Of a stretch of 43,192 nucleotides of DNA, positions 33,646 to 43,137 are shown in pieces. The notes under the pieces are model-generated. The model was not told the origin of the DNA. It did no database searches and saw only the letters and a program-made list of their open reading frames with translations. Source of the stretch: CAIODY01 sp046051225. Lineage in GTDB: Bacteria > Bacteroidota > Bacteroidia > Chitinophagales > CAIODY01. The position numbers and the translations under genes are program-made. Location of the stretch: the NCBI GenBank assembly GCA_046051225.1, contig JBJOOR010000019.1, forward strand, positions 1 through 43,192, written 5' to 3'. Position 1 is the first letter of the stretch. Each line of letters starts with the position of its first letter.

Positions 33646-34646
33646 TTATTTATGAATAATACTGATTTTACCTTTACTTATTAACTCATTAGTATTATTA
33701 AAGATTGAATATAAATATAGCCCATTGTTCCATTCTTCAACATCAAATCTTATTTTATTGCTAATCAATTTTGATGTTTGAATAGTGCCTAAGTAATTAT
33801 AGAAAATAATTCTATACCCAATTTCATTATCTGTAAATTGTAAATCTAAATATTTATCAGCAGGATTAGGATAAACCTCCAACCTATTTTTTTCTACCTC
33901 TTCTATTCCTACTTCATCTAAATCTATTAAACTTACATCGTCAATAAAATAGTATGCAACCTCGGGTTTGTTATTTATTGTTTTAACTAATTGTGTTTGT
34001 GTTTGAGCATCTGTTTTAAAATTGCCAATACTTACAAATTGTTCGCCACCTGCGGCAATAAAAGTATCTACCAATAAAACCCAATGTTGGGTATCAATAA
34101 CCATTGAATCTATTTGTATTTGTGGATGATAATTTTGTATAGGCAAATCTAAATGGCTGGGTATCATTGTATCAGTAAACATTGCACTAAAACTATTACT
34201 ACCCACTATTTTACCTACATCGTTCCAAGGAATACTATCAAACAATTGAACATACATACTAAATTGATAATGATGATGAGGGGTTAATGGCTTGGTTAGT
34301 TTACCTTCTATTATCTCTCTTAAATTTACAATTGATTTGCATATAAATCCCCCCCCCACACAAATAGAATCGCTATGAGGATATACATAGTGCGAAAGCC
34401 AATTGGTTGGAAAATCACTTGCTTTATTCCAAAATCCATCTGGAGATTCGCTAATTCTTATCCAATCTTTAATGGAGCAATTTACGGTAGTAAGCATCCC
34501 AAAACTATCCAAAATTGCCATTCCAGTCCCTAAGCCGCACCCCCCCCCCAATGGTCTTCAAAACCAAAGTTCTTTATTAAATTTTGGGCATTGCTTTGAT
34601 TGATCCAAAGGGACATAAACGCTGTAATTAAAACTACTTTTTTCAT
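33646..34646 (-). CDS. T9SS type A sorted protein, paralog 3, frameshifted at a G10 tract (probable phase OFF)
   Basis: The ATG at 34646 opens a signal peptide (KKVVLITAFMSLWINQSNAQ) and 'NLIKNFGFEDHW', clearly the family N-terminus. The frame then enters ten G (34540-34549) and stops after 38 residues at TAG (34530-34532). The frame that continues to 33646 begins beyond the tract and holds the rest of the domain ('GCGLGTGM', 'HHYQFSMYVQLFDS', 'YYFIDDVSLIDLDEVGIEEVEKNRL') and a type A tail. With eleven G the whole gene would be 333 residues, the same as paralog 2; eight G would also work. A second run of nine G (34349-34357) lies further on. A restart at the TTG at 34551 would lack a signal peptide. 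A base-call error in the run cannot be excluded from sequence alone. Confidence 0.8.
34349..34357 (-). repeat. Nine-base G homopolymer, second tract in paralog 3
   Basis: Nine C on the plus strand encode the 'CVGGGF' Gly run, at the same codon position as the tract in paralog 2 (33281-33289). Confidence 0.9.
34540..34549 (-). repeat. Ten-base G homopolymer causing the frameshift in paralog 3
   Basis: Ten C on the plus strand at codons 33-36 of the reconstructed gene. Ten places the gene out of frame; eight or eleven restores it. Confidence 0.92.
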
Positions 34647-34664
34647 GCTATGTGCTTGATTAAA

Positions 34665-34701
34665 AAAGAAGGGATTGTGCTTGTAGCACAATCCCTTCTT
34701 T
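34665..34701 (-). terminator. Hairpin terminator of the 34706 gene
   Basis: Seventeen-base perfect arms AAAGAAGGGATTGTGCT and AGCACAATCCCTTCTTT with a three-base loop lie just after the minus-strand stop codon. Confidence 0.88.
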
Positions 34702-34705
34702 AAAG

Positions 34706-35713
34706 TTATTTGATATGAATAATATTAAATTTCCCTTTGCTAATAATATTGCCACCTTCCGAAACTATTTGATATAAATACAATCCATTTGCAAATTGAT
34801 TTGCATCAATATTCAATATGCCATATTTATTTATAATCAATTTTGTTATAATTTCCTTTCCTAAATAATTATAAATAATAAACTTACTATTTGCTTCTAT
34901 GTCCTTGTATTCTACATTTATTTCTTTGTCTGTTGGATTTGGATAAACTTCTATTTTACTAATTCCAACTTCATCAATACCAAGCGGTGTAATATCAATC
35001 AAGCTTACATCGTCAATAAAGTAATAAGCCACTTCGGGTAAATTACTTTGGCTATCTACCAAAATAAATTGTGTTTGCGAATCGGTTTTAAAATTACCAA
35101 TACTTACAAATTGTTCGCCTCCATTAGCTATAAATGTATCAACCAATTGCACCCAATGTTGTGTATCAGTTACCATTTGGTTTATTTGTATTTGGGGGAT
35201 GTACTTACCCATTGGAAATACCCCAAGATACCCTAACGAAGTATCAGTAAATAAGGCATCAAAACTATTAATTCCTACAATCTTACCTACATCATTCCAT
35301 TTGCTTGTATCAAACAATTGTACATATATACTAAATTGGTAATGATGATTTTTAATTAATGGTTGAGTTAATTTCCCTCCTATTATTTCTCTTAAATTAT
35401 TGACAGCCTTATAATAATAACTTCCCCCCACTGCAACAGAGTCAGTATGCGGATAAATATATTTTGAACAATAATTTGCAGGAAAATCATAACCTCTAGT
35501 CCACCAAGGGTCTGGGCTATAACTAATAGGTATCCAATTTTTAATGCCACAAGCCATTGGTTGTATAATTGCATCACTAAAACCTAAACTAAATCCATGA
35601 AACCCACATCCGCTACCTGAAACTTCTTCAAATCCTGGATTCAAAATAAGATTTTGAGAAAACAATTGAGCCGAGCTACATAGAAAGGTGATTAATAATA
35701 TATACTTTTTCAT
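34706..35713 (-). CDS. T9SS type A sorted protein, paralog 4
   Basis: Starting at the ATG at 35713 gives 335 residues with a signal peptide (KKYILLITFLCSSAQLFSQ); an upstream TTG-like start at 35740 would add nine residues and lie inside the preceding hairpin. The family domain begins 'NLILNPGFEEVSGSGCGFHGF' and keeps 'NHHYQFSIYVQLFDT', 'GEQFVSIGNFKTDSQTQ' and 'YYFIDDVSLIDI'. The VGG motif is coded with only six G here (35423-35428). The tail is an unrelated type A variant ('YPNPTDKEINVEYKDIEANSKFIIYNYLGKEI'). It is the member least affected by repeats. Confidence 0.85.
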   Translation of the reverse strand: MKKYILLITFLCSSAQLFSQNLILNPGFEEVSGSGCGFHGFSLGFSDAIIQPMACGIKNWIPISYSPDPWWTRGYDFPANYCSKYIYPHTDSVAVGGSYYYKAVNNLREIIGGKLTQPLIKNHHYQFSIYVQLFDTSKWNDVGKIVGINSFDALFTDTSLGYLGVFPMGKYIPQIQINQMVTDTQHWVQLVDTFIANGGEQFVSIGNFKTDSQTQFILVDSQSNLPEVAYYFIDDVSLIDITPLGIDEVGISKIEVYPNPTDKEINVEYKDIEANSKFIIYNYLGKEIITKLIINKYGILNIDANQFANGLYLYQIVSEGGNIISKGKFNIIHIK

Positions 35714-35724
35714 AATAATAAAAT

Positions 35725-35754
35725 AAAAGGAGCATGACAATTCATGCTCCTTTT
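35725..35754 (-). terminator. Hairpin terminator of the giant T9SS gene
   Basis: Thirteen-base perfect arms AAAAGGAGCATGA and TCATGCTCCTTTT with a four-base loop, 7 bases after the stop codon of the 35761 gene. Confidence 0.85.
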
Positions 35755-35760
35755 GTAAGG

Positions 35761-38700
35761 TTATTTTTCAATAATAAATTTAAGTTGCGCTATAGTAATT
35801 CCATCAGAATTAAGTGCTTTAATCAAATAAACTCCATTTGGATATTGACTAACATCAAAGCTTTCAACGCCAATATTCTTTTTGATAATCCTTGTTATTA
35901 ATCTTTGCCCAAGGCCATTGTAAATAATAAATGAACAATTTTCTGATATATTTTCAAACTTCGCATTTAGTGTTCTATTCACTGGGTTTGGATATAAATT
36001 AAAAAATGGATTAGAAGAAATTGAACTACTAATTTTATTTTCATTCTCTTTATTTACAGCCGCTAATATTGAATCATAATTTGCATTATTATTTGCGGTT
36101 CTAAAATTGCCATAGCAAATATCATTATCATTCCAATCAATGGCAAATCCTAATGCGCTTGCTAAACCTCTAGCATTATCTACCGCAGTACCATATATTA
36201 AAGGGCATAAGGCAGCAATGGCAGATACATTTTCTTTTTCCGATTCATCCAAACTATCATTAATTAAAAAATGTAAGTATAACTGATTTATTTGCTGATA
36301 GTATTGTACCGATTGAAGTGTTGTATTTATATCGCTTACATAATTTAATGCATTTTGTAAATGCTGCAATCGTATTGTATTCTTTGTACTATCCTCATTT
36401 AATAACAAGCTACTATCATGAGCTAAAGCAATTTCTTGTTCAGCATTGTAAAACTTTCCAATCGCATCATAGTTTACCATATCAATAAAATGTTCAAGTA
36501 CGCCTTCTTCGTCTCTTACAGTTCTATCCTGCATCAAGTTTTCGTATAATGCTAACTGACTAAAAAAATCATTCATTCCTTCTTCGGGTGTTGCAAAGGT
36601 GCTATCCTGTGCCGTACGTAGCATTTCTTCGCTTATTTCTACAGTTGTTTTAGCTGCTTGATTGGCATTATTACCGCAACTGGAACTGTATGGATAATTA
36701 GTATTTGATGCACTTGAAGTATAAGTAAGTGTTGTGCTAAAACCTAGAGGAATACTTGAAGTTGAGCCAGTATTAAATGTGCTATTATAATAAGGTATCA
36801 CTTCGGTGTTACCAGCAGGTATTGAATTAGCCCGTACGAAAATTTTGTCTGATGGAGCTCCATTTGAACCATTAATGGAATATGTACATTGAGCCGCTGT
36901 AGCTACATTAGTCCACATATTGCCCCAATGCGAATGATTTGCATATATAGGGGTTGGTGGAGAAAAATTACCCTGATTTCCAATTTTACCACCATTTACC
37001 AATACCACCCCAAAAGCATTATTATCAAATGTATTAGCTAATAAATACGTGGGGCTATTAGCCCCCAATGCAAAAATACCATTGGTAAAGTTTTGTATAT
37101 AATTGCCCTCTATAAAATTGCCTAGGCTGCTTTGCATCGGTATGGCTCGGTTTGTATTTATCATACCTACAAAATTATCAATAGTATTGCATTGCGCAAA
37201 AACATTTTTTGTATTCTCAAACCATATTCCGTATTTAGTGCTAGTTAAAGCATTTACACTATTTAGCATATTAAAGTGTATCTTATTGTTATACAATTGA
37301 TTTTGATACCATGTTTGCCCATCGCCATTAACTGCATAACCATTTATGTTTTTACTGTATATGCCTACATTACAATCGTTAATCAAATTATTGGTAATAG
37401 CATAACTATTGCTAACCACATAGCTTTGCTCATACAAGTAAATGCCTACACTTGATAGGTTAAGCCCTGTGTTGGTTAAGCCCGATACAATATTGTTGTT
37501 ATCCATCATTATCGAAGCGGCATTATTAAATGCTGATACAATACCATAGTTTAAATTATTAAAATGATTGTTGGTTACGTTTATATTTTGGTTGCGTAAA
37601 AAATAAACCAATACCCCCAAGTTGCCATTCATCAAATTAATACTTCCAGCACTGTTATAAGTACTATTGGCAAATGTATTATCCATCACATTGCCGCCAT
37701 ACGTAACGGCTCTTACACCCGTAGCACAATCTACAAAATGATTATGAAATACCGATGTAGTATAGGGCTTGTTTACAGTATTAATGTAATTGATACCTAC
37801 CCCACAATTTTTAAATGTATTGAAAGTAGTATAATTGCCAAATACAATATTTTTCACATCCGTTACTTGTATAGCAATAGGCGTACGGCTAGTTGTTAAA
37901 TATGGTCGTATCAATGTATTGCCTACCAGAGGCGTACCATCAAATACAGTGTTTTTTATAATGCCATTATGTGCTACTGAATAAGCATTAACCGAAATAT
38001 GATAATAGTTGGCTTTAAACAAACAATTATCAACCATATAATTACCTCCATTAATAGATGTGATGCCGCTTTTAGCATGTAGTACAGTATCTTTATGCAT
38101 AGTAATCATACCCCCATTTTGCACATGCAATCCTTCCCACATAGAATCTACAATATGGCAAGAACCAATGGTAAGCAAACTACTATCAATTAGTAATGTA
38201 CGAGTATTGCCTACATCAATTAATGAGTTAGAGGCAAAATGTAAGCGGCAATGTTTAATTGTAAAATTGGTATTTAATATCAATCGTGCAGCACTGCTAA
38301 AATATATATCGGTATTACTCCATGCTGTAACGCCAAGGCTTGATGTACTTGAAATACCCGATGGAATAAAAAATGCTAATGGCGAACTACCAACAGTATA
38401 AGTAGCTGTAGTACTACAACCGCTTGATTTTGTTACTACACAAGTATATACTGTACCCGTTGTAGCATTGGCAGGGATAACAAAAACAGAATCGTGGCAA
38501 AGTGTGGTACTGCTACTTGTACAAGGTGTCCAGGTATATTTCAAACCTGTATCCCATGGCGACACATGAGCCACCAATACATTGTTATGTGAGCAAAAAT
38601 CTATGTTAGTAGTTATCTTACTATAGATAGAAACTTTAAACGTATCTGTTGAAATTTTTACTTTTATCGAATCTTTATTCTTACAGCCATTACTTGTATT

Positions 38701-41700
38701 AGTACCTACTAAAAAATAGGTGGTAGTAGCTGAAATAGATTGATTTACTGATGTTGCGGTACTATTTAAACCCGATGGATTTGATGTCCAAAGATAAGTA
38801 TTGCCGCCCGATGCTTGTAAAATTGTAGTGCCAGATACACATATTTTTTTTGGTGCTGCTGTGGCTATTATAGTAGGCAAAGACAATACAGTAATCGTTA
38901 CGGCATTGCTCACTTTACAACCTGTAATAGTATCCATAAACTGTACATAGTACGTGGTAGTTACTAGTGGACGCACATAAAGAGCAGCACTCTTTTTAGG
39001 TGCTGCAATGGCTGGATAACCATTGCTATTTACCGACCAACTATATTTTCCATGATTGCTAAACGGAAATACTAATGCATTTAGTTTAATAGAATCGCCC
39101 CAACATACCGAATGGCTCGGAACAAATATAAGTACTGAATCAGGTGATGGATATACAGTAATAACACAGCCTGCTTCGGTTCTGCATCCATTACCATCTA
39201 TAAGTATAACAGATATAACCGCTGATGAATCATTGGTAGGTGGTGTATAAATAACTGTGCTTTGTGTATCGGCTGTAATGATAGGAGATACAGGGCTAAA
39301 AGTACCCATCACCGTACTCTGCCAACTGAAATTGTAATTACCATTTGTTGCCCAAGGCATTTTGGTAGTTATACTAATAGGATTAGCAGGTGGAAATTCA
39401 TTGCTGCAATAATATCTTGGGCAATCTAATATTGTTAGCCGTGGTACAGGGTTTATTTTAAGTTGTGCAGTATCAGTAGCTTTACAACCAAACGAATCTA
39501 TCCCCAATAGTGTATATATAGCAGTAATGCTTTGGTGCAAAGTATCTATACCTATTGATGTGGTATGAATAGCTGTATCATTGCTGATGCTCAAATAAGC
39601 AGGGCTAACACTCCAATGATATTGAACAGCATTACCTAGTGCTGTAAGATGAATAGTTGTACCACTACAAACTACATGTGGCGTTAAGGTATCTTTTATA
39701 GTTGGTAAATATCTAATTCTTAATATTGCTGTTGCCGTATCAGTACAGCCTGTAGCAGTATCTGTACCCACTACCATATAGGTAGTAGTAGCCGCAGGCG
39801 TAGCCGTTACAGTAGCGCCAGTAGCTTGATTTAATGTAGCCGCAGGCGACCATGCATAAGTGTTTGCTCCTTTTGCTATTATACTAGCTGTTTTGCCTTT
39901 GCAAATACTGGTATCAATAGGGTTAATGCTAATAGTAGGCGAAGCTTTAGGTATAACAACAAAAGTATCTGAAGCCACTCTATTACAACCATCAAATACA
40001 GTAACAATATAAGTAGATTTAGTAGTAGGCGATACAAGAATTGAATCGGCTGTACTGCCGCTTGGCTGCCATACATAAGTAGGCGTACACATTGGGTTTA
40101 GTGCTTTTACTTTTAATGTTTTAGCCACCGCCCCATTACAATAAATACTATCATGCCCTGTTGAAAAAATGGTAGCTTTTAATACAGGCGGAGTGGTTTC
40201 AGCCAAACTTATATTATCTATAAATATTTGTTTAATGTTAGGAAATGAATTAACAGAGTGGAATATCCAATCACTTAAATCCATGATACTAGTTAAAGAA
40301 TCGCTACAATAAGCAAACTGAATAGAATCGTGCACCCATGCATGATTTGTATAGGGCAAAGGCTTTTGTACCGAATATAAAAAAGGCGGTGGTTGAGGAT
40401 AAAGAAAAGATGCATTTGTATTAGATGTAAATGCAACAGTTAAAGTATCTACATGCCCCACACTGCTGCAAGCATACGAATTATAATCGAACGAAAATTT
40501 AAAATAATGGCACTTTTGCATGGCTGTACATAAATAAAAATAATTGTAATAGCCAGCTATATTGCCGTATCTATGCCCAATAGCAGATGTAGTTGCTGTA
40601 GGATATTGGCAATTAATAGAACTAGGTGGCGATGGAAAGCTAGTATAAGGACTATTAGCAGATGTTTTAAATGTTGTAGCATTATAGCAAGCAATAAAAG
40701 AGCTATCTACCAGCGAACCATTTAACCACCAATCATAAGGATGACTATCAGACGATACAATGCCTAATCCTGCCATTTGTCCAATAGTTGTAATTTTGCC
40801 TTCGTGTACTGTATATTCCTCTTCAACGGTATATGGTTTTTGTTCGTCTATACCTGCTCGTTTTATTTCAGTTCCATTTTCAAAATCGCCATTTAATACA
40901 ATATTGCTGCCTACAGCACAACTTACATTTGTTCCTTTTTTTACATCAATGGTATATAAAATATACGAGCCTTTTTCTTTTCCATCCCATACATTAAATG
41001 CAAATTGAGCCCTACCATAAAAATTAGCTTTAGGTGTATAGGTAATGCTTTGTCCGTTTGCACTTAGCGTTAATTGGTTGTGATTATTTGCGCCATTGCC
41101 ACAACCTCTAATATTAATAATACTAGTGGGCATAATGGTAATAGCATCTCCATTTTTATCAGTAATGCTGGCATCGGTTGATACATTATAAGTATAACTG
41201 CTGCCTACATTGTTAGTGATGGTATGGTCGGCTTGTACCAATTCGGGAAAGAAGGATGAATAATAGAAATTAGTGGTATTAATCTTTTGAGTAAATACAT
41301 AGTTTGCCATTTTCTGACTAAATGGAGGCAAATTAGTTGGTATCCAACTATGTGCATTGCCATAACTGCCCGTAGTTGTATTAAAATTATAGCCAAGCGA
41401 TAGTAAAGTTCTTACTTCGCCCTCTGTATACAGTCGGCGCTCTACACCTTGAATAACATTTGGCGCCATTACATATTCTTGCCGTTCGCCAGGGCTAACT
41501 CTTTCTCTAAAATTATAACTATTCCGTTGGTCATTCAAATGCGAAAACCACGAAGCATTTATGCCTGTTGGTGTTGTAGTACCATAATCGTTTAACATGC
41601 CAGCAAAAACAGAATGATTAGCAGGCGATTTAAAACGATTTATCCAAACGCTATCGCCTTGATAAATAGTTGTACCCGAATTAAAACCAATGGTATTATT

Positions 41701-42645
41701 AACTACATAAGTGCCATTTGTATTTACCACCAATCGTTTAAAACTAGTAGTAGTTGGGTTTGGGTTGCCCCATCGCATGCTCGTATCTAAACCTGCAAAT
41801 ACAGTAGGAAAAATAGTTTGAATATAAGGTGTTGTATTTTGATTACCTGTTGCTTGCATAAAACTCATCCAACCCAATGTATGACCTACTTCGTGCAGTA
41901 AAATAGTATATAAATCATAAATACATTTTTTGCTTTGATTAGCTGTTGTATCATTTTGATAATCTACGTTATAAGTAGTCCAACCCAAACCACTTTGGGC
42001 ATAAAATACATCAAAGTTTACAGTAATAAATGCATGGTAGGTATTGGCTGGCGTAGGGTTTGTGCCACTTACCACATAATCATGCACATCGCCACTTACT
42101 ATACCACTTAGTACAGGCAATTGAATATTAGGCGATGCAAAAGCCGCAAAGCCCGAACCAATAGGCACAGGATGAAGCCCCGTGATATACGATGTATCAA
42201 TATACAATCGTATGGGAGCTGATGATGGAATGTTGCTAAAATCAAAAACACTTTGAATGTATGATAATACATCACACATAGTATTTTGCCGTCTTATGCC
42301 CAATGCAGTACCGCCAGTATTTGTGTGGTCATTAAACCCCCCACTAATATTAGCAGCAATATCAGCATAATAAATATCAAACTTGCCGCAATGCTTAATA
42401 GCATTAGCAGGAAAAGAAGAAGGTGCTAATCTTTGTGCGGCTGCAATAGAATCTATATTGGAATGATACGGATAGGTATGCCGTTTAATCACGGTTTCGT
42501 TTAAGCCACATCGCATAGTATGTGTAGCTCTTATACTATCAAATTGATGACTAAAATTAGGTTGCGAAATTGTTGATATTTGAGCTTGTGCTTTTAAAAA
42601 TAAAATAAAAGCAAAAATTATTGTAGTAAATATTGTTTTTTTCAT
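35761..42645 (-). CDS. Giant T9SS-secreted multidomain protein with metalloprotease-like domain and beta-helix
   Basis: The 2294-residue protein has a signal peptide (1-22, ending KAQAQ). A zincin-like region (about 60-420) has H251-EVGH-TLGW in 'TILLHEVGHTLGWMSF'; the third ligand position of metzincins (HExxHxxGxxH) is Ser261, so it is a divergent type. Then comes a region with cadherin-like tail features (about 490-590, 'TDASITDKNGDAITI'), a carbohydrate-binding-like part starting 'NIVLNGDFENG' and ending 'FIDNISL' (about 590-815), and about eight Ig/PKD-like repeats (about 820-1425). A right-handed parallel beta-helix rich in 'N-N-F' motifs (about 1430-1910) is followed by a helical part (2050-2200) and a type A sorting tail. 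It is expected on the cell surface, perhaps acting on a protein or polysaccharide; the substrate is unknown. Confidence 0.85.
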   Translation of the reverse strand: MKKTIFTTIIFAFILFLKAQAQISTISQPNFSHQFDSIRATHTMRCGLNETVIKRHTYPYHSNIDSIAAAQRLAPSSFPANAIKHCGKFDIYYADIAANISGGFNDHTNTGGTALGIRRQNTMCDVLSYIQSVFDFSNIPSSAPIRLYIDTSYITGLHPVPIGSGFAAFASPNIQLPVLSGIVSGDVHDYVVSGTNPTPANTYHAFITVNFDVFYAQSGLGWTTYNVDYQNDTTANQSKKCIYDLYTILLHEVGHTLGWMSFMQATGNQNTTPYIQTIFPTVFAGLDTSMRWGNPNPTTTSFKRLVVNTNGTYVVNNTIGFNSGTTIYQGDSVWINRFKSPANHSVFAGMLNDYGTTTPTGINASWFSHLNDQRNSYNFRERVSPGERQEYVMAPNVIQGVERRLYTEGEVRTLLSLGYNFNTTTGSYGNAHSWIPTNLPPFSQKMANYVFTQKINTTNFYYSSFFPELVQADHTITNNVGSSYTYNVSTDASITDKNGDAITIMPTSIINIRGCGNGANNHNQLTLSANGQSITYTPKANFYGRAQFAFNVWDGKEKGSYILYTIDVKKGTNVSCAVGSNIVLNGDFENGTEIKRAGIDEQKPYTVEEEYTVHEGKITTIGQMAGLGIVSSDSHPYDWWLNGSLVDSSFIACYNATTFKTSANSPYTSFPSPPSSINCQYPTATTSAIGHRYGNIAGYYNYFYLCTAMQKCHYFKFSFDYNSYACSSVGHVDTLTVAFTSNTNASFLYPQPPPFLYSVQKPLPYTNHAWVHDSIQFAYCSDSLTSIMDLSDWIFHSVNSFPNIKQIFIDNISLAETTPPVLKATIFSTGHDSIYCNGAVAKTLKVKALNPMCTPTYVWQPSGSTADSILVSPTTKSTYIVTVFDGCNRVASDTFVVIPKASPTISINPIDTSICKGKTASIIAKGANTYAWSPAATLNQATGATVTATPAATTTYMVVGTDTATGCTDTATAILRIRYLPTIKDTLTPHVVCSGTTIHLTALGNAVQYHWSVSPAYLSISNDTAIHTTSIGIDTLHQSITAIYTLLGIDSFGCKATDTAQLKINPVPRLTILDCPRYYCSNEFPPANPISITTKMPWATNGNYNFSWQSTVMGTFSPVSPIITADTQSTVIYTPPTNDSSAVISVILIDGNGCRTEAGCVITVYPSPDSVLIFVPSHSVCWGDSIKLNALVFPFSNHGKYSWSVNSNGYPAIAAPKKSAALYVRPLVTTTYYVQFMDTITGCKVSNAVTITVLSLPTIIATAAPKKICVSGTTILQASGGNTYLWTSNPSGLNSTATSVNQSISATTTYFLVGTNTSNGCKNKDSIKVKISTDTFKVSIYSKITTNIDFCSHNNVLVAHVSPWDTGLKYTWTPCTSSSTTLCHDSVFVIPANATTGTVYTCVVTKSSGCSTTATYTVGSSPLAFFIPSGISSTSSLGVTAWSNTDIYFSSAARLILNTNFTIKHCRLHFASNSLIDVGNTRTLLIDSSLLTIGSCHIVDSMWEGLHVQNGGMITMHKDTVLHAKSGITSINGGNYMVDNCLFKANYYHISVNAYSVAHNGIIKNTVFDGTPLVGNTLIRPYLTTSRTPIAIQVTDVKNIVFGNYTTFNTFKNCGVGINYINTVNKPYTTSVFHNHFVDCATGVRAVTYGGNVMDNTFANSTYNSAGSINLMNGNLGVLVYFLRNQNINVTNNHFNNLNYGIVSAFNNAASIMMDNNNIVSGLTNTGLNLSSVGIYLYEQSYVVSNSYAITNNLINDCNVGIYSKNINGYAVNGDGQTWYQNQLYNNKIHFNMLNSVNALTSTKYGIWFENTKNVFAQCNTIDNFVGMINTNRAIPMQSSLGNFIEGNYIQNFTNGIFALGANSPTYLLANTFDNNAFGVVLVNGGKIGNQGNFSPPTPIYANHSHWGNMWTNVATAAQCTYSINGSNGAPSDKIFVRANSIPAGNTEVIPYYNSTFNTGSTSSIPLGFSTTLTYTSSASNTNYPYSSSCGNNANQAAKTTVEISEEMLRTAQDSTFATPEEGMNDFFSQLALYENLMQDRTVRDEEGVLEHFIDMVNYDAIGKFYNAEQEIALAHDSSLLLNEDSTKNTIRLQHLQNALNYVSDINTTLQSVQYYQQINQLYLHFLINDSLDESEKENVSAIAALCPLIYGTAVDNARGLASALGFAIDWNDNDICYGNFRTANNNANYDSILAAVNKENENKISSSISSNPFFNLYPNPVNRTLNAKFENISENCSFIIYNGLGQRLITRIIKKNIGVESFDVSQYPNGVYLIKALNSDGITIAQLKFIIEK

Positions 42646-43137
42646 TTGAAAAATTGTTGAAAGTTATTGTTGGTAATAAATAAAACTAGGAAACAATTTT
42701 TAACTCGGTGGTTTTGTACAAGTTAATGTAGAGGTTGCAAATAAAAAGGGTGTAATCAATCGGCTTTGTGTCAACACCTAATCAGAGGCACTTGGAAGCC
42801 TACCAGAAAATGAAGACAGCCAACTGACACACCCAAATGGGTGCATCTGTATTAACTGCTTCTTTTCTGATTTGAAATTTCCAAGTTTCTGATTAGAGAA
42901 TAAGAAAGCGATGCGGAATATGTTTATCGTATTATTTTGCCATAGGCTGTTTTTATTATTATCATTTTAAAACTCAAATATACAATTGGCTATTCAACTA
43001 ATACAAATTTATTTTAAGGCAGTAGTCAAACAAGAGCCAAATGGTTGGGCTATTTGTTGGCTATAATGCAACGTATTGCATACTAATTCCGCCTATATAA
43101 GCGTTGATAATTTATCTATTTTAAAATTTCATACACC
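42646..43137. other. Intergenic region upstream of the giant T9SS gene
   Basis: No good coding frame is visible in these 492 bp. It should contain the minus-strand promoter of the giant gene. It contains the long bulged hairpin 42778-42896 and a small dyad ATGCAA-CGTA-TTGCAT at 43066-43081. Confidence 0.6.
42778..42896 (+). ncRNA. Candidate structured RNA (119-nt long bulged hairpin)
   Basis: Six in-order pairings run from the ends inward: CTAATCAGA/TCTGATTAG (9), ACTTGGAA/TTCCAAGT (8), CAGAAAA/TTTTCTG (7), GAAG/CTTC (4), CAG/CTG (3) and CACCC/GGGTG (5) around an AAAT loop. A 6 by 9 internal bubble (GCCTAC against ATTTGAAAT) lies in the middle. On the plus strand a TTG (42735-42737) and a TTTG (42765-42768) with 23 bases between the boxes would start transcription just before the hairpin, although the TA of the -7 box is missing. 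A rod with a central bubble recalls 6S-type RNA, but also msd-like or decayed inverted-repeat DNA; strand and identity are not settled. Confidence 0.4.
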
